From NCBI GenBank assembly GCA_028688535.1, contig JAQTXY010000081.1, positions 1-7,654 on the forward strand: 7,654 bases of DNA, given 5' to 3'. This DNA comes from Methanothrix sp. (GTDB lineage Archaea > Halobacteriota > Methanosarcinia > Methanotrichales > Methanotrichaceae). The notes under the pieces are model-generated. The model worked only from the letters and a program-made list of their open reading frames with translations. It did not search any database and was not told the DNA's origin. Every line of letters starts with the position of its first letter. Position 1 is the first letter of the stretch. Below, in pieces: positions 1-6,324 of this stretch. A program made the translations under genes and the position numbers.

Positions 1-30
1 TGAACATGGAGTTTTTGTGTATCCCTATCT

Positions 31-36
31 GGAGGT
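31..36 (+). promoter_or_regulatory. Ribosome binding site of the flavin-binding protein gene
   Basis: GGAGGT lies six bases before the ATG at 43 and fixes that start. The 30 bases before it are too short to identify a promoter or the end of an upstream gene. Confidence 0.7.
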
Positions 37-42
37 AAAAAC

Positions 43-519
43 ATGATCAGCAAGGAACTTATGGAAATGCTGGACGAAAACCTGGTCTATCTGGCAACCT
101 CAACTCCTGAGGGAAAGCCAAATGTGGTGCCCGTCGGCCTCTGTCGGGCTATAAATGATAAGCAGCTCATCATCATTGATGTGCTGTTCAATAAAACTAG
201 GAAGAACCTGGAAGACAACCCTCTTGTGGCCCTCTCCTTCACCGATCACAAGAGAATGGCGTCCTATCAGCTCAAAGGGCGAGCAGAGATTCATATCGAT
301 GGGCCAATCTTCGATATGATGCTGCAGATACGGGAGCAGAAGGAGGCGCGAATGAGGTCTCATATGCAGCAGGGAGCAGCCATGACGCAGGAGATGAAAG
401 AGAAGTCAGAGCGCATGAAGGAATGGAGGAAGAATCTGCGGCCCAAGGCAGCGGTGTTGATAACGGTGGAGGAGATCTACTCTCACATGCCCAAGCTTGA
501 TTCGAGGAACAACATCTGA
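43..519 (+). CDS. Pyridoxamine 5'-phosphate oxidase-like flavin-binding protein
   Basis: This 158-residue protein resembles the small split-barrel flavoproteins of the pyridoxamine 5'-phosphate oxidase-like superfamily. The start is set by GGAGGT six bases upstream. Residues 13-70 show the family pattern: a strand ending in ATSTPEGKPNVVPVG, a strand with IIIDVLFNKTRKNL, then NPLVALSFTD. The basic NKTRKN stretch is where family members contact the phosphate of FMN or a related cofactor. Residues 95-135 are highly charged and probably helical (many E, K, R and M), followed by a last strand, KAAVLITVEEIYS. It has no signal peptide or membrane segment, so it should be cytoplasmic. Family members bind FMN, F420 or heme, and the substrate cannot be predicted. 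The next gene starts 11 bases after the stop, so the two are probably co-transcribed. Confidence 0.8.
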   Translation: MISKELMEMLDENLVYLATSTPEGKPNVVPVGLCRAINDKQLIIIDVLFNKTRKNLEDNPLVALSFTDHKRMASYQLKGRAEIHIDGPIFDMMLQIREQKEARMRSHMQQGAAMTQEMKEKSERMKEWRKNLRPKAAVLITVEEIYSHMPKLDSRNNI

Positions 520-530
520 GGTGCGATAGC

Positions 531-1272
531 ATGAGTGATCATTTATTATGGGTGGAAACCCGAGACAGGACAGAGCAGAAGGCCGTGCAGAGAGTCTATT
601 CTTTTTTCGGCCATCCATCTATGTCCACAAGCCTCTACATCCCTCAAATGGATGATGCATTTCTTCTCATGCCTTCTGGGGAAAAGATCGGCCTGGAAAT
701 GAAGAGGGGAGACTGGCTGGCAGGGTACGGCCATGTTGAGCATCTTTTTGCGGATATCAAGATCGATTGGCCGGGAGATAGTATATTTTCAGTTGCTCGG
801 TCTCCGGGAGTCTATGATCTGGGATGGCATGGGGGCAACAGCGACCCATTCCTCTCCTCAACTATGCAAAAGCGGTGATTCACGCAGGATCGGAAGGCTG
901 CTGTCGGTCGGCAGGAATTCTGCCACTTGATCTTATTCCAGAGCAGGCTCCCTATGAACTCAAGGCAGGGGACCGCATCCGGATTAGGTCGAGTATCTCG
1001 GCCAGCCTGTTAAAGCCAGCTGGACGGCATCTTACTGGACCTGGGATGAGCATGGCGATTCGAGGGTAAAGCGGGGAATAACCGGGGAAGATGGCAGGTT
1101 CTCTGTGGACCTGATTTCGGGCGGTCTCTGGTTTTTAGATGCAGCTTATTCTTTGCCACAATCCGGGCGCTGGACTGCCACTCATTCACTGGCTCAGTTC
1201 TTCAAATCTGGCGACGTACTGAAATATAATTCCCTGAGATATAAGACAACGCTATCTGTATGGGTAAGGTGA
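531..1272 (+). pseudogene. NikM-like (DUF4198) protein with two frameshifts
   Basis: No single frame spans this region, but three adjoining frames join into one protein of about 247 residues. Frame one runs from ATG 531 (GAGGTG at 518-523 as ribosome site) to GWHGG near 835. Frame two continues from about 833 with LLNYAKAVIHAG and LDLIPEQAPYELKAGDRIRIR. Frame three takes over at 988 with VEYLGQPVKASWTASYW, then GITGEDGRFSVDL and GLWFLDAAY, ending at TGA 1270-1272. This order (VARSPGVYDLGWHG, then YAKAVIHAG, PYELKAGD, and an Ig-like end with DGRFSV) is that of the NikM-like DUF4198 family, often found beside nickel or cobalt transporters. Each shift is repaired by restoring one G, in the G-run at 831-835 and at GG 987-988. 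The start lies almost at the domain edge and no signal peptide is seen, although relatives are usually exported. It could be a decaying gene or an intact gene with two sequencing or assembly errors. The family call is from memory of the pattern. Confidence 0.72.
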
Positions 1273-1285
1273 TCTGCGGCAGATC
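1271..1285. terminator. Small palindrome between convergent stop codons, possible two-way terminator
   Basis: GATCTGC at 1271-1277 and its exact reverse complement at 1279-1285 flank a single G. The palindrome covers the last two bases of the TGA at 1270-1272 and ends on the last base of the minus-strand TAG at 1287-1285. As RNA it could fold as a five-base-pair stem with a five-base loop on either strand. No T-run follows, so a terminator role is only a guess. Confidence 0.3.
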
Positions 1286-2076
1286 TAGTAGGCTTTCGCC
1301 TCCCGGATCTGTCGCAAGGGCATGATCACAGGTCGATCGGAGAGGCTTCTCACCGCAGCTTCCACCCTGTAAACAGATGCTATGTTCTCCTCAGTAATCA
1401 CCGAATAGGGATCTCCGGCGGCCACAATCTTTCCCTTCTTCATCATGATGATGCGATCCGAGTAGTAGGAGGCCAGGTTTAGGTCATGCAGCGCCATTAT
1501 GGCAGTGATCTCCTTCTTCTTGACCACATCCCGAATTATGTTCATGACGTCCAGTTGATGCCAGATATCCAGGTTGCTGGTGGGCTCGTCGAGAAGCATC
1601 ACCTCTGCCTCCTGAACCAGCGCTCTGGCAATCAGGACTTTCTGCTGCTGGCCGCCGGAAAGCTCGGAGAAGTTGCTCATGGCCAGCTTCTCGATATCAA
1701 GAAGCCTCAGAACATCCCATACCTTTTTCTCGTCCTTATCGCTTCCCAGCCATCCGATGTGGGGCCTTCGGCCCATCAGAATGGTATCAAAGACGTTGGT
1801 CGGAAAGATGCGCACCGAGCTTTGCGGCACATAAGACAGGTATCTGGCCATATCCATCCTGCTCATGTGGGTCACATCCTTTCGGTCGATGAGAATGCTT
1901 CCCCCCTGAGGAGCTGCAATCCGATCAATGCACTTGATCAATGTCGACTTTCCCGAGCCGTTTGGCCCAACTATGGTGACCAGCTTGGAAGGGGCGATCT
2001 GAAAGTTGATGTTGTCCAGAATTGGATTACTGCTGTAGCCAAAGACAATATCCTTGGCCTGAAGCTTGATCATCAT
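1285..2076 (-). CDS. ABC transporter ATP-binding protein, iron-siderophore/cobalamin class (FepC/BtuD-like)
   Basis: This cytoplasmic ATPase powers the transporter encoded just upstream. Of 263 residues, 37-45 form the Walker A loop GPNGSGKST. The Q-loop is at YVPQ (Q85), the signature LSGGQ at 139-143, Walker B VMLLDE at 159-164, the D-loop NLD at 168-170 and the switch histidine H197 in ALHDLN. All catalytic elements are intact. The pattern VPQSSVRIFPTNVFDTILMGRRPH is typical of the subfamily serving iron-siderophore, heme, cobalamin and related chelate importers. A TTG at 2082 is in frame, but the ATG at 2076 is preferred: it has GGAG eight bases upstream, and its ATGA overlaps the permease stop. 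It is the last gene of the operon, ending 12 bases from the convergent NikM-like reading frame. Confidence 0.93.
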   Translation of the reverse strand: MMIKLQAKDIVFGYSSNPILDNINFQIAPSKLVTIVGPNGSGKSTLIKCIDRIAAPQGGSILIDRKDVTHMSRMDMARYLSYVPQSSVRIFPTNVFDTILMGRRPHIGWLGSDKDEKKVWDVLRLLDIEKLAMSNFSELSGGQQQKVLIARALVQEAEVMLLDEPTSNLDIWHQLDVMNIIRDVVKKKEITAIMALHDLNLASYYSDRIIMMKKGKIVAAGDPYSVITEENIASVYRVEAAVRSLSDRPVIMPLRQIREAKAY

Positions 2077-3203
2077 GTCCAAAACTCCTTTCTTTTGCCC
2101 TTCATCATGAGATACATGAAGAATGGAACACCCACAATAGAGGTCATGATACCGGTGGGTATGATAGTAGGTGCTATCAGATTCATTCCTACGGCGTCTG
2201 CAGACATGAGAACCAGTGCCCCCAGCACTCCTGAGGCGGGAATGAGGAATCGATGATCTCCACCTATGACCATGCGAGCCATATGAGGTGCAACTAATCC
2301 CACGAAGGCGATGGTGCCCATGAAACAGACAATTGTGGCGACGAGCAGGCTGCTGACCACCATGATGAATATGCGTGTCATCTCGGCATTCACACCAATG
2401 CTCTTGGCAGTCTCATCGCCGGCTGTCATGATATTCAGGTCCCAGCATTTGGTCATGAGCAGTGGAATGCAGATGATAAATATGATCAGCAGCAATTGTG
2501 AGTTGGTCCAGGAAAATGCAGCCAGATCTCCCATGCCCCAGTTGGTCATGAGGCGAAGCTGCTCATCGCTGGCAAAATACTTGAGAAGCGAACTTATGGC
2601 TGTGAAGAAGTAGTTCACAGCGATGCCTGCTAACACTAAATTCTCAGAGGTGGCTCCCTTGATAGCCGCCAGGCCAATGATGAAAAGTGAGCAAAAAAGG
2701 GCACATATGAAGGCATTGCCAATGATGAAATAGGGCCCACCCAGAATGGAAAAGCCGATAACGGCTGCAATGGAGATGCCAAACTGCGCTCCCGCGGTGA
2801 TGCCCAGGGTAAAGGGGCTTGCCAGGGGATTCTTGAGCACGGCCTGCATCACACAGCCGCATATTCCCAGGCCGAATCCTGCCATAACCCCACCTAAAAT
2901 CCGGGGAAAACGGATATTCCAGACCACACGAGAGGTAAGCGCATCCACAGAGAAATGGTCCGGCATAAAGCGGGCCAAGAGTGCAGAATAAGAATCAGTT
3001 ACCGATATATTTAATGGCCCTAGAGTTATTATGATTCCGGTGAGCAGGACCAGCAAGCCGACAATGCCCAGTACGAAGAAGATTCTGATGAACTTGAATC
3101 TCTCGTGAGCCATCTGCGGATTGCTCTTCTTGCCTGCTCTTCTGGCCCGGGAAAGGCTGGCATCGGACTTTCCCCGAAAGAAGATGGTCCGAAAGCTGGT
3201 CAT
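2073..3203 (-). CDS. FecCD-family ABC transporter permease
   Basis: This 376-residue integral membrane protein is the channel subunit of a BtuC/FecCD-type importer. A basic N-terminal tail (residues 1-38) leads into the first membrane segment (about 39-62). Family landmarks follow: RFPRILGGVMAGFGLGICGCVMQ at 98-120, NPLASPFTLGITAGAQFG at 125-142, the coupling region AGDETAKSIGVNAE at 261-274, and GTIAFVGLVAPHMAR at 296-310. Near the end come GALVLMSADAVG and IPTGIMTSIVGVPFF. There is only one permease gene, so it should form a homodimer. The start codon overlaps the slipin stop in ATGA and has no strong ribosome site of its own, suggesting translational coupling. The tail is longer than usual. 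A later start at 3113 (MAHERFKF) is possible but has no ribosome site either. Confidence 0.93.
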   Translation of the reverse strand: MTSFRTIFFRGKSDASLSRARRAGKKSNPQMAHERFKFIRIFFVLGIVGLLVLLTGIIITLGPLNISVTDSYSALLARFMPDHFSVDALTSRVVWNIRFPRILGGVMAGFGLGICGCVMQAVLKNPLASPFTLGITAGAQFGISIAAVIGFSILGGPYFIIGNAFICALFCSLFIIGLAAIKGATSENLVLAGIAVNYFFTAISSLLKYFASDEQLRLMTNWGMGDLAAFSWTNSQLLLIIFIICIPLLMTKCWDLNIMTAGDETAKSIGVNAEMTRIFIMVVSSLLVATIVCFMGTIAFVGLVAPHMARMVIGGDHRFLIPASGVLGALVLMSADAVGMNLIAPTIIPTGIMTSIVGVPFFMYLMMKGKRKEFWT

Positions 3204-3982
3204 TTATTACCCGCAGCCGCCTTGGCCAGCCCCATGAAAAGGGGAAGGTCAGAATTCATGTGTCCTTCATTTGAGCTGGTCGATACCACAATGAGATTCT
3301 TTTCCTTGGCGATCTCGGTCAGTGTCTGAAACTCGCGCAGCTTGAGAGCGCTGGGCTTGTTCTCATACATATCGGCAGCCTCATTCATCTTCTTGGAGGC
3401 CTGAAACTCTCCTTCAGCCAATATTATGCGGGCCCTCTTCTCCCTCTCCGCCTCCGCCTGCCGGGCGATGGCACGAAGCATATTCTCAGGCAGGGAGACG
3501 TCTCTCATGGTTACCATTACCACATGCATGCCCCAGGGTCCAGTTGTGCTGTCCAGTATTTCCTTGATCCTTTTGTTAAGGTCGTCTCTATCGGAGAGGA
3601 TGGTGTCCAGCTCGTTTTGGCCCAGGATATCTCGCAGAGTGGTCTGAGCCAGGAGAAGAGTGGCCGCCTCGAAGTCCTCCACCTCCACGATGGCTCTGGT
3701 GGCATCCACTACCCTGTAGTAGATAACTGCATCCACCTCAAGGGTCACGTTGTCCCGGGAAATGATGGTCTGCTTGGGAACATCCAGCTCTCTCACCCTC
3801 ATGTCCACTCGCACCATTTTATCCACGAAGGGTATGAGGGGAAATAGGCCCGGACCTCTCTCCTTCTTGATCTTTCCCAGACGAAATATCACCGCTCGCT
3901 GGTACTGTCTTACCACCCGGATGGATGAGGCTAAAAGTCCTAACACTAGAGCCGACCCGATCAGAAGAGAGATGGAAACCAT
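3200..3982 (-). CDS. Slipin (stomatin/prohibitin-like SPFH membrane protein)
   Basis: The 260-residue protein has one N-terminal membrane segment (about residues 2-20) followed by a full SPFH domain. The landmarks are YQRAVIFRLGK, GPGLFPLIPFVDKMVRVDMR at about 43-62, LDVPKQTIISRDNVTLEVDAVIYYRV at 67-91, LAQTTLRDILGQNELDTIL at 111-129 and the coiled-coil stretch ARQAEAEREKRARIILAEGE at 173-192. Slipins assemble into membrane rings or microdomains and often pair with the protease NfeD, for which no gene is seen here. The start at 3982 is chosen because GGAGG lies eight bases upstream. An ATG at 4015 would add 11 residues but would overlap the methyltransferase gene. The gene begins 13 bases after the methyltransferase stop and overlaps the permease gene by four bases, an unusual place for a slipin. 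A scaffold or quality-control role for the transporter is inference. Confidence 0.92.
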   Translation of the reverse strand: MVSISLLIGSALVLGLLASSIRVVRQYQRAVIFRLGKIKKERGPGLFPLIPFVDKMVRVDMRVRELDVPKQTIISRDNVTLEVDAVIYYRVVDATRAIVEVEDFEAATLLLAQTTLRDILGQNELDTILSDRDDLNKRIKEILDSTTGPWGMHVVMVTMRDVSLPENMLRAIARQAEAEREKRARIILAEGEFQASKKMNEAADMYENKPSALKLREFQTLTEIAKEKNLIVVSTSSNEGHMNSDLPLFMGLAKAAAGNK

Positions 3983-3995
3983 TTCAGCAACCTCC

Positions 3996-4853
3996 CTAGG
4001 CCGGTTGGGGCCCATCCTTCTGCCAGGAGATTAAGACCTGCTTATGGCTGCGGTGCATGCATAGTCCCTTCTCATCCTTAACCAGTCTAAGCGAGAGGAA
4101 CTCTCGCAGCTTTGGCTCCTTTTCGTCGGGCACCTCATGCATCTGCTTCCATTCGGCCACGGCTTCATCAAGGCTGGTGTAATGCTCATCAGACTGCCAG
4201 TTCATAAACTTGATATCGGCAAGAATTCCCATATCAGCGAGCAGATTGTAGATAACAAGATAGCCGGCGGGACCTGCCTCATGCCAGCCGTGCCTGCCAT
4301 GTCCCCCTTCTTCGCCTTTCTTGCCTTCTCTCAGGAACTGTCTAAAGCCGTCGTCCCTCTTGCCGTCGGAAAAGGTGAAGATATAGACCGCTCTTTTGGC
4401 CAGAGCATCCATCTTGCTCAGGGCCTCTTTCAGGTCATAGACTCCCAGAGAATTGGACGAGAGGACCACGTCGTGCGGCTGCAGCTCTCCATCAGTCACA
4501 TCCTGCCAGCTCTTCTGGATGCAGCGGATGTTTTCTATTCCCTCTGCTGCCATGTTCTCCTGCAGACAAGCCAGCATTCCTGCCGATTGATCGAGAGCGG
4601 TCACGCTTTTAACCAGACGAGATATGGGCAAAGCCAGTCTGCCTGTGCCGGCTCCCACATCCAACACAGTCTCGCCGCAGGTGAGGCCAAGGAGTGCCAC
4701 CTGGCCCTCCGACCTCGCCTTGTTCTTCATGACCCGTTTATTAAACAGCCTGGCCCGGCTGTCCCAATGGGCAGCCAGGTCTTTGCCATGGTGTTGAAAA
4801 CCACCTGCATGGGTGGCCTTCCACAGTTCATCCCAATTAATGATTCCCGGCAT
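3996..4853 (-). CDS. Class I SAM-dependent methyltransferase
   Basis: This is a 285-residue cytoplasmic protein. Motif I, VLDVGAGTG (63-71), forms the SAM-binding loop. The acidic end of the second strand is D88 in ALDQS, followed by GMLACLQENM. Motif IV is HDVVLSSNSLGVYDL (127-141). The N-terminus is histidine-rich (H15, H21, H22, H29). A glycine- and histidine-rich insert at 179-192 (H185, H188, H191) precedes AGPAGYLVIYNLLADMGI. GGAG overlapping the stop of the substrate-binding gene sits eight bases before the ATG, so the two genes are tightly linked. Its substrate is unknown. Given the context, it may modify the imported ligand, a chelator or a cofactor precursor, but nothing in the sequence proves this. 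Confidence 0.88.
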   Translation of the reverse strand: MPGIINWDELWKATHAGGFQHHGKDLAAHWDSRARLFNKRVMKNKARSEGQVALLGLTCGETVLDVGAGTGRLALPISRLVKSVTALDQSAGMLACLQENMAAEGIENIRCIQKSWQDVTDGELQPHDVVLSSNSLGVYDLKEALSKMDALAKRAVYIFTFSDGKRDDGFRQFLREGKKGEEGGHGRHGWHEAGPAGYLVIYNLLADMGILADIKFMNWQSDEHYTSLDEAVAEWKQMHEVPDEKEPKLREFLSLRLVKDEKGLCMHRSHKQVLISWQKDGPQPA

Positions 4854-4864
4854 GGACCAGTCTC

Positions 4865-6004
4865 CTACTTCAGGCTGTCCAGGTACTCTCTGGGCCAGAC
4901 CAGGTAGTCAGCATATTCGGTAAAGACGCCGTCTACGCCCAAGAAGGCCTTGAATATCTCATTGCCCTCTTTTTCCAGATCGAGATCTTTGAAATCATCA
5001 GGATAGAGCATCTTGGCCATGTACATCATGTTCAAGAGGTTTCTGTCGGGAGGAGTGCCCCGGCAGTGGGGATAGAAACAATTGTAGACGTTGCCGTTCT
5101 TTATGGCATTGATGGAGGCCAGATCCGGACTGTTTTTAATGAACTCCAGGCCGGTGTTGTTTCCGGCATCGCTATTGGATATGAATATGTAGTCGGGATT
5201 CCAGGCGATGATCTGCTCAAGAGCTACATTGACCGTCGAACCGTTGATCTCGGAGGCTATGTTGATGCCGCCTGCCATAGTCAGGGGATCATATTTGGGC
5301 TCAGTGCGGGTGAAGTCCCTGCCCTCTTTGGGATCATAAAAAGCGTTGCTTGCACCTCGGGAGGCGAAGTAAACCTTGAGCTTCTCGTCAGGCTTTTTGT
5401 TATCCGTTACAGATTTTATCATGTCCACCTTGCCTTTGACAAAAGCGATCAGCTCATCGGACCGATCTTCCACATCCAAAGCCTTCCCAGCTACCCTGAT
5501 GCTGTTGAAGTATCCGTCATCACCAAAATTCCAGCCCTGTCCGCCCAGCACCACCACTGGGCAGCCGATCTTATCCTCAAAAGCTTCGGCGTCTTTCAAG
5601 TTTCCGCAGAAGATTATATCCGGCTTGAGTGCGGCTATCTGCTCAAAATAAATGTCATATCTGGTGCTGATCTCGGGCAGGTCAGGCATGCGTCCATCGA
5701 TAATAGTTTCGTAACATTCTTTGCACCCTTCAGTTGTGTTACCAAAGGTCATGGGACAAAGGCAGGACTTAGTGGCCTGCTCTCCTGCCACCAGCTTATC
5801 ACCGTAGCCCAGGGCAACCACGATCCTGGCTTCATCCGGAGATCGGGTAACTATCCTCTCTACGGCTTTATCCAGAGTTATCTCCCTGCCTTGAGTATCG
5901 GTAAATGTCTTGGGGTAAGATGCCATCGCCGGAATGCTCGCCAATAATATGGAGCATATCAATAATGCCAGCATCGTCCTATTCATCCAGTTGCATTTAT
6001 GCAT
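4865..6004 (-). CDS. Secreted substrate-binding protein of a metal/chelate ABC importer (TroA/BtuF/FepB-like fold)
   Basis: This 379-residue protein has a signal peptide: basic start, hydrophobic core LALLICSILLASIP, probable cleavage after AMA near residue 28. It continues with FTDTQGREITLDKAVERIV, the usual opening of periplasmic-binding family 2. IAALKPDIIFCG (123-134) and IIAWNPDYIFISN (265-277) are the paired strands seen in both lobes of this fold. There is no lipobox cysteine after the signal and no C-terminal anchor, so how it stays at the cell surface is unclear. Eight cysteines remain in the mature part, including C81, C83, C94 and C97 (CxC, then CxxC) and C309 and C314 around YPH. 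It is the first gene of the operon, with a strong ribosome site, GGAGAGG at 6016-6010. The ligand (iron chelate, corrinoid or another metal) cannot be read from the sequence. Confidence 0.9.
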   Translation of the reverse strand: MHKCNWMNRTMLALLICSILLASIPAMASYPKTFTDTQGREITLDKAVERIVTRSPDEARIVVALGYGDKLVAGEQATKSCLCPMTFGNTTEGCKECYETIIDGRMPDLPEISTRYDIYFEQIAALKPDIIFCGNLKDAEAFEDKIGCPVVVLGGQGWNFGDDGYFNSIRVAGKALDVEDRSDELIAFVKGKVDMIKSVTDNKKPDEKLKVYFASRGASNAFYDPKEGRDFTRTEPKYDPLTMAGGINIASEINGSTVNVALEQIIAWNPDYIFISNSDAGNNTGLEFIKNSPDLASINAIKNGNVYNCFYPHCRGTPPDRNLLNMMYMAKMLYPDDFKDLDLEKEGNEIFKAFLGVDGVFTEYADYLVWPREYLDSLK

Positions 6005-6054
6005 TCATTCCTCTCCTTTTTAGTATTATAGATCTGCAAGCGGTTTATGTAGCC

Positions 6055-6073
6055 ATTGATCTTGAATATCAAT
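6055..6073. promoter_or_regulatory. Candidate operator: 19-base near-perfect palindrome
   Basis: ATTGAT (6055-6060) mirrors ATCAAT (6068-6073). Inside, TT and AA also pair around a central G at 6064. Eight of nine positions pair, with one mismatch (6061/6067). It lies just downstream of the proposed operon promoter, where a bound repressor would block initiation. The length and symmetry suit a dimeric metal-responsive regulator, but no specific box (Fur, DtxR, NikR) is matched. Confidence 0.45.
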
Positions 6074-6083
6074 CGGTTTTGTG

Positions 6084-6105
6084 TTAAATATTATGTAATA
6101 TTTAA
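6084..6105. promoter_or_regulatory. Candidate operator: perfect 10-base inverted repeat over the operon promoter
   Basis: The left arm TTAAATATTA (6084-6093) is exactly the reverse complement of the right arm (6096-6105), with TG between. The right arm contains most of the minus-strand TATA-like box, so a protein bound here would compete with TATA-binding protein. AT-richness raises the chance of random symmetry, but ten of ten matches is notable. Confidence 0.45.
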
Positions 6106-6107
6106 GA
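6098..6107 (-). promoter_or_regulatory. TATA-like box of the importer operon
   Basis: Read on the minus strand this is TCTTAAATAT, preceded by an A-rich stretch suitable as a BRE. Transcription would start about 25 bases downstream, near 6073-6080, leaving a leader of roughly 70 bases before the ATG at 6004. The same 10-mer occurs in the opposite promoter at 6275-6284. Confidence 0.5.
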
Positions 6108-6218
6108 CTTTTCGTTATTAGTAGTATATAATAACATAATTGATCAGAATAAGTTGTGAATGAATATTATTAATAAATTAATTATTTAAATCATGTTTGA
6201 CAGAACTTAAAATATATA

Positions 6219-6266
6219 TAATATGAATAAATCTATTATATAAGCAAGTTTAGTAATACGAATAAA
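6219..6266 (+). repeat. Short direct repeat upstream of the FmdE-like gene promoter
   Basis: Two copies of TAATAYGAATAAA lie at 6219-6231 and 6254-6266, differing at one base (T/C) and 35 bases apart. The second copy ends eight bases before the TCTTAAATAT box. This could be an activator site, but the low sequence complexity makes chance quite possible. Confidence 0.3.
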
Positions 6267-6274
6267 AGAGAAAA

Positions 6275-6284
6275 TCTTAAATAT
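6275..6284 (+). promoter_or_regulatory. TATA-like box of the FmdE-like gene
   Basis: TCTTAAATAT follows the purine-rich AGAGAAAA, a plausible BRE. A start site about 25 bases downstream (about 6302-6309) would give a leader of only about 20 bases containing GGAGG at 6313-6317. Confidence 0.5.
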
Positions 6285-6312
6285 GCAATATATCTTACAT
6301 ATAGGATGATAC

Positions 6313-6317
6313 GGAGG
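6313..6317 (+). promoter_or_regulatory. Ribosome binding site pointing to a non-AUG start
   Basis: GGAGG is the only strong ribosome site before the FmdE-like gene. At normal spacing (5-12 bases) there is no ATG, GTG or TTG in any frame. ACG at 6325 (seven bases away) and ATT at 6328 (ten bases away) are both in frame with the protein. Confidence 0.6.
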
Positions 6318-6324
6318 AATTCAA

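Larger units (their letters stand above)
6005..6324. other. AT-rich divergent control region
   Basis: These 320 bases between the importer operon and the FmdE-like gene contain no convincing gene. They are strongly AT-rich compared with the coding DNA. They hold two oppositely facing TATA-like boxes with the same 10-mer, two dyad symmetries on the operon side and a short direct repeat before the plus-strand box. No structured RNA or riboswitch was recognised. Confidence 0.7.

Noticed and set aside
1..42. End of an upstream gene (TGA at position 1)
   Set aside because: With no sequence before it, the TGA cannot be shown to be an in-frame stop.
1486..2256. A 256-codon plus-strand frame opposite the ATPase and permease genes
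   Set aside because: It runs across the junction of two well-supported minus-strand genes and has no domain pattern of its own.
4137..4907. A 256-codon plus-strand frame opposite the methyltransferase gene
   Set aside because: The minus-strand frame has an intact SAM-binding motif and operon spacing. The opposite frame shows no motif.
5066..5947. A 293-codon open frame on the plus strand opposite the binding-protein gene
   Set aside because: It is antisense to a clear signal-peptide-bearing binding protein, has no convincing ribosome site and matches no family I know. Long antisense frames are expected at this base composition.
6140..6270. A possible small RNA or riboswitch in the AT-rich spacer
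   Set aside because: No GC-containing stems or known riboswitch core were visible. The apparent palindromes such as AATTAATT are expected in such AT-rich sequence.
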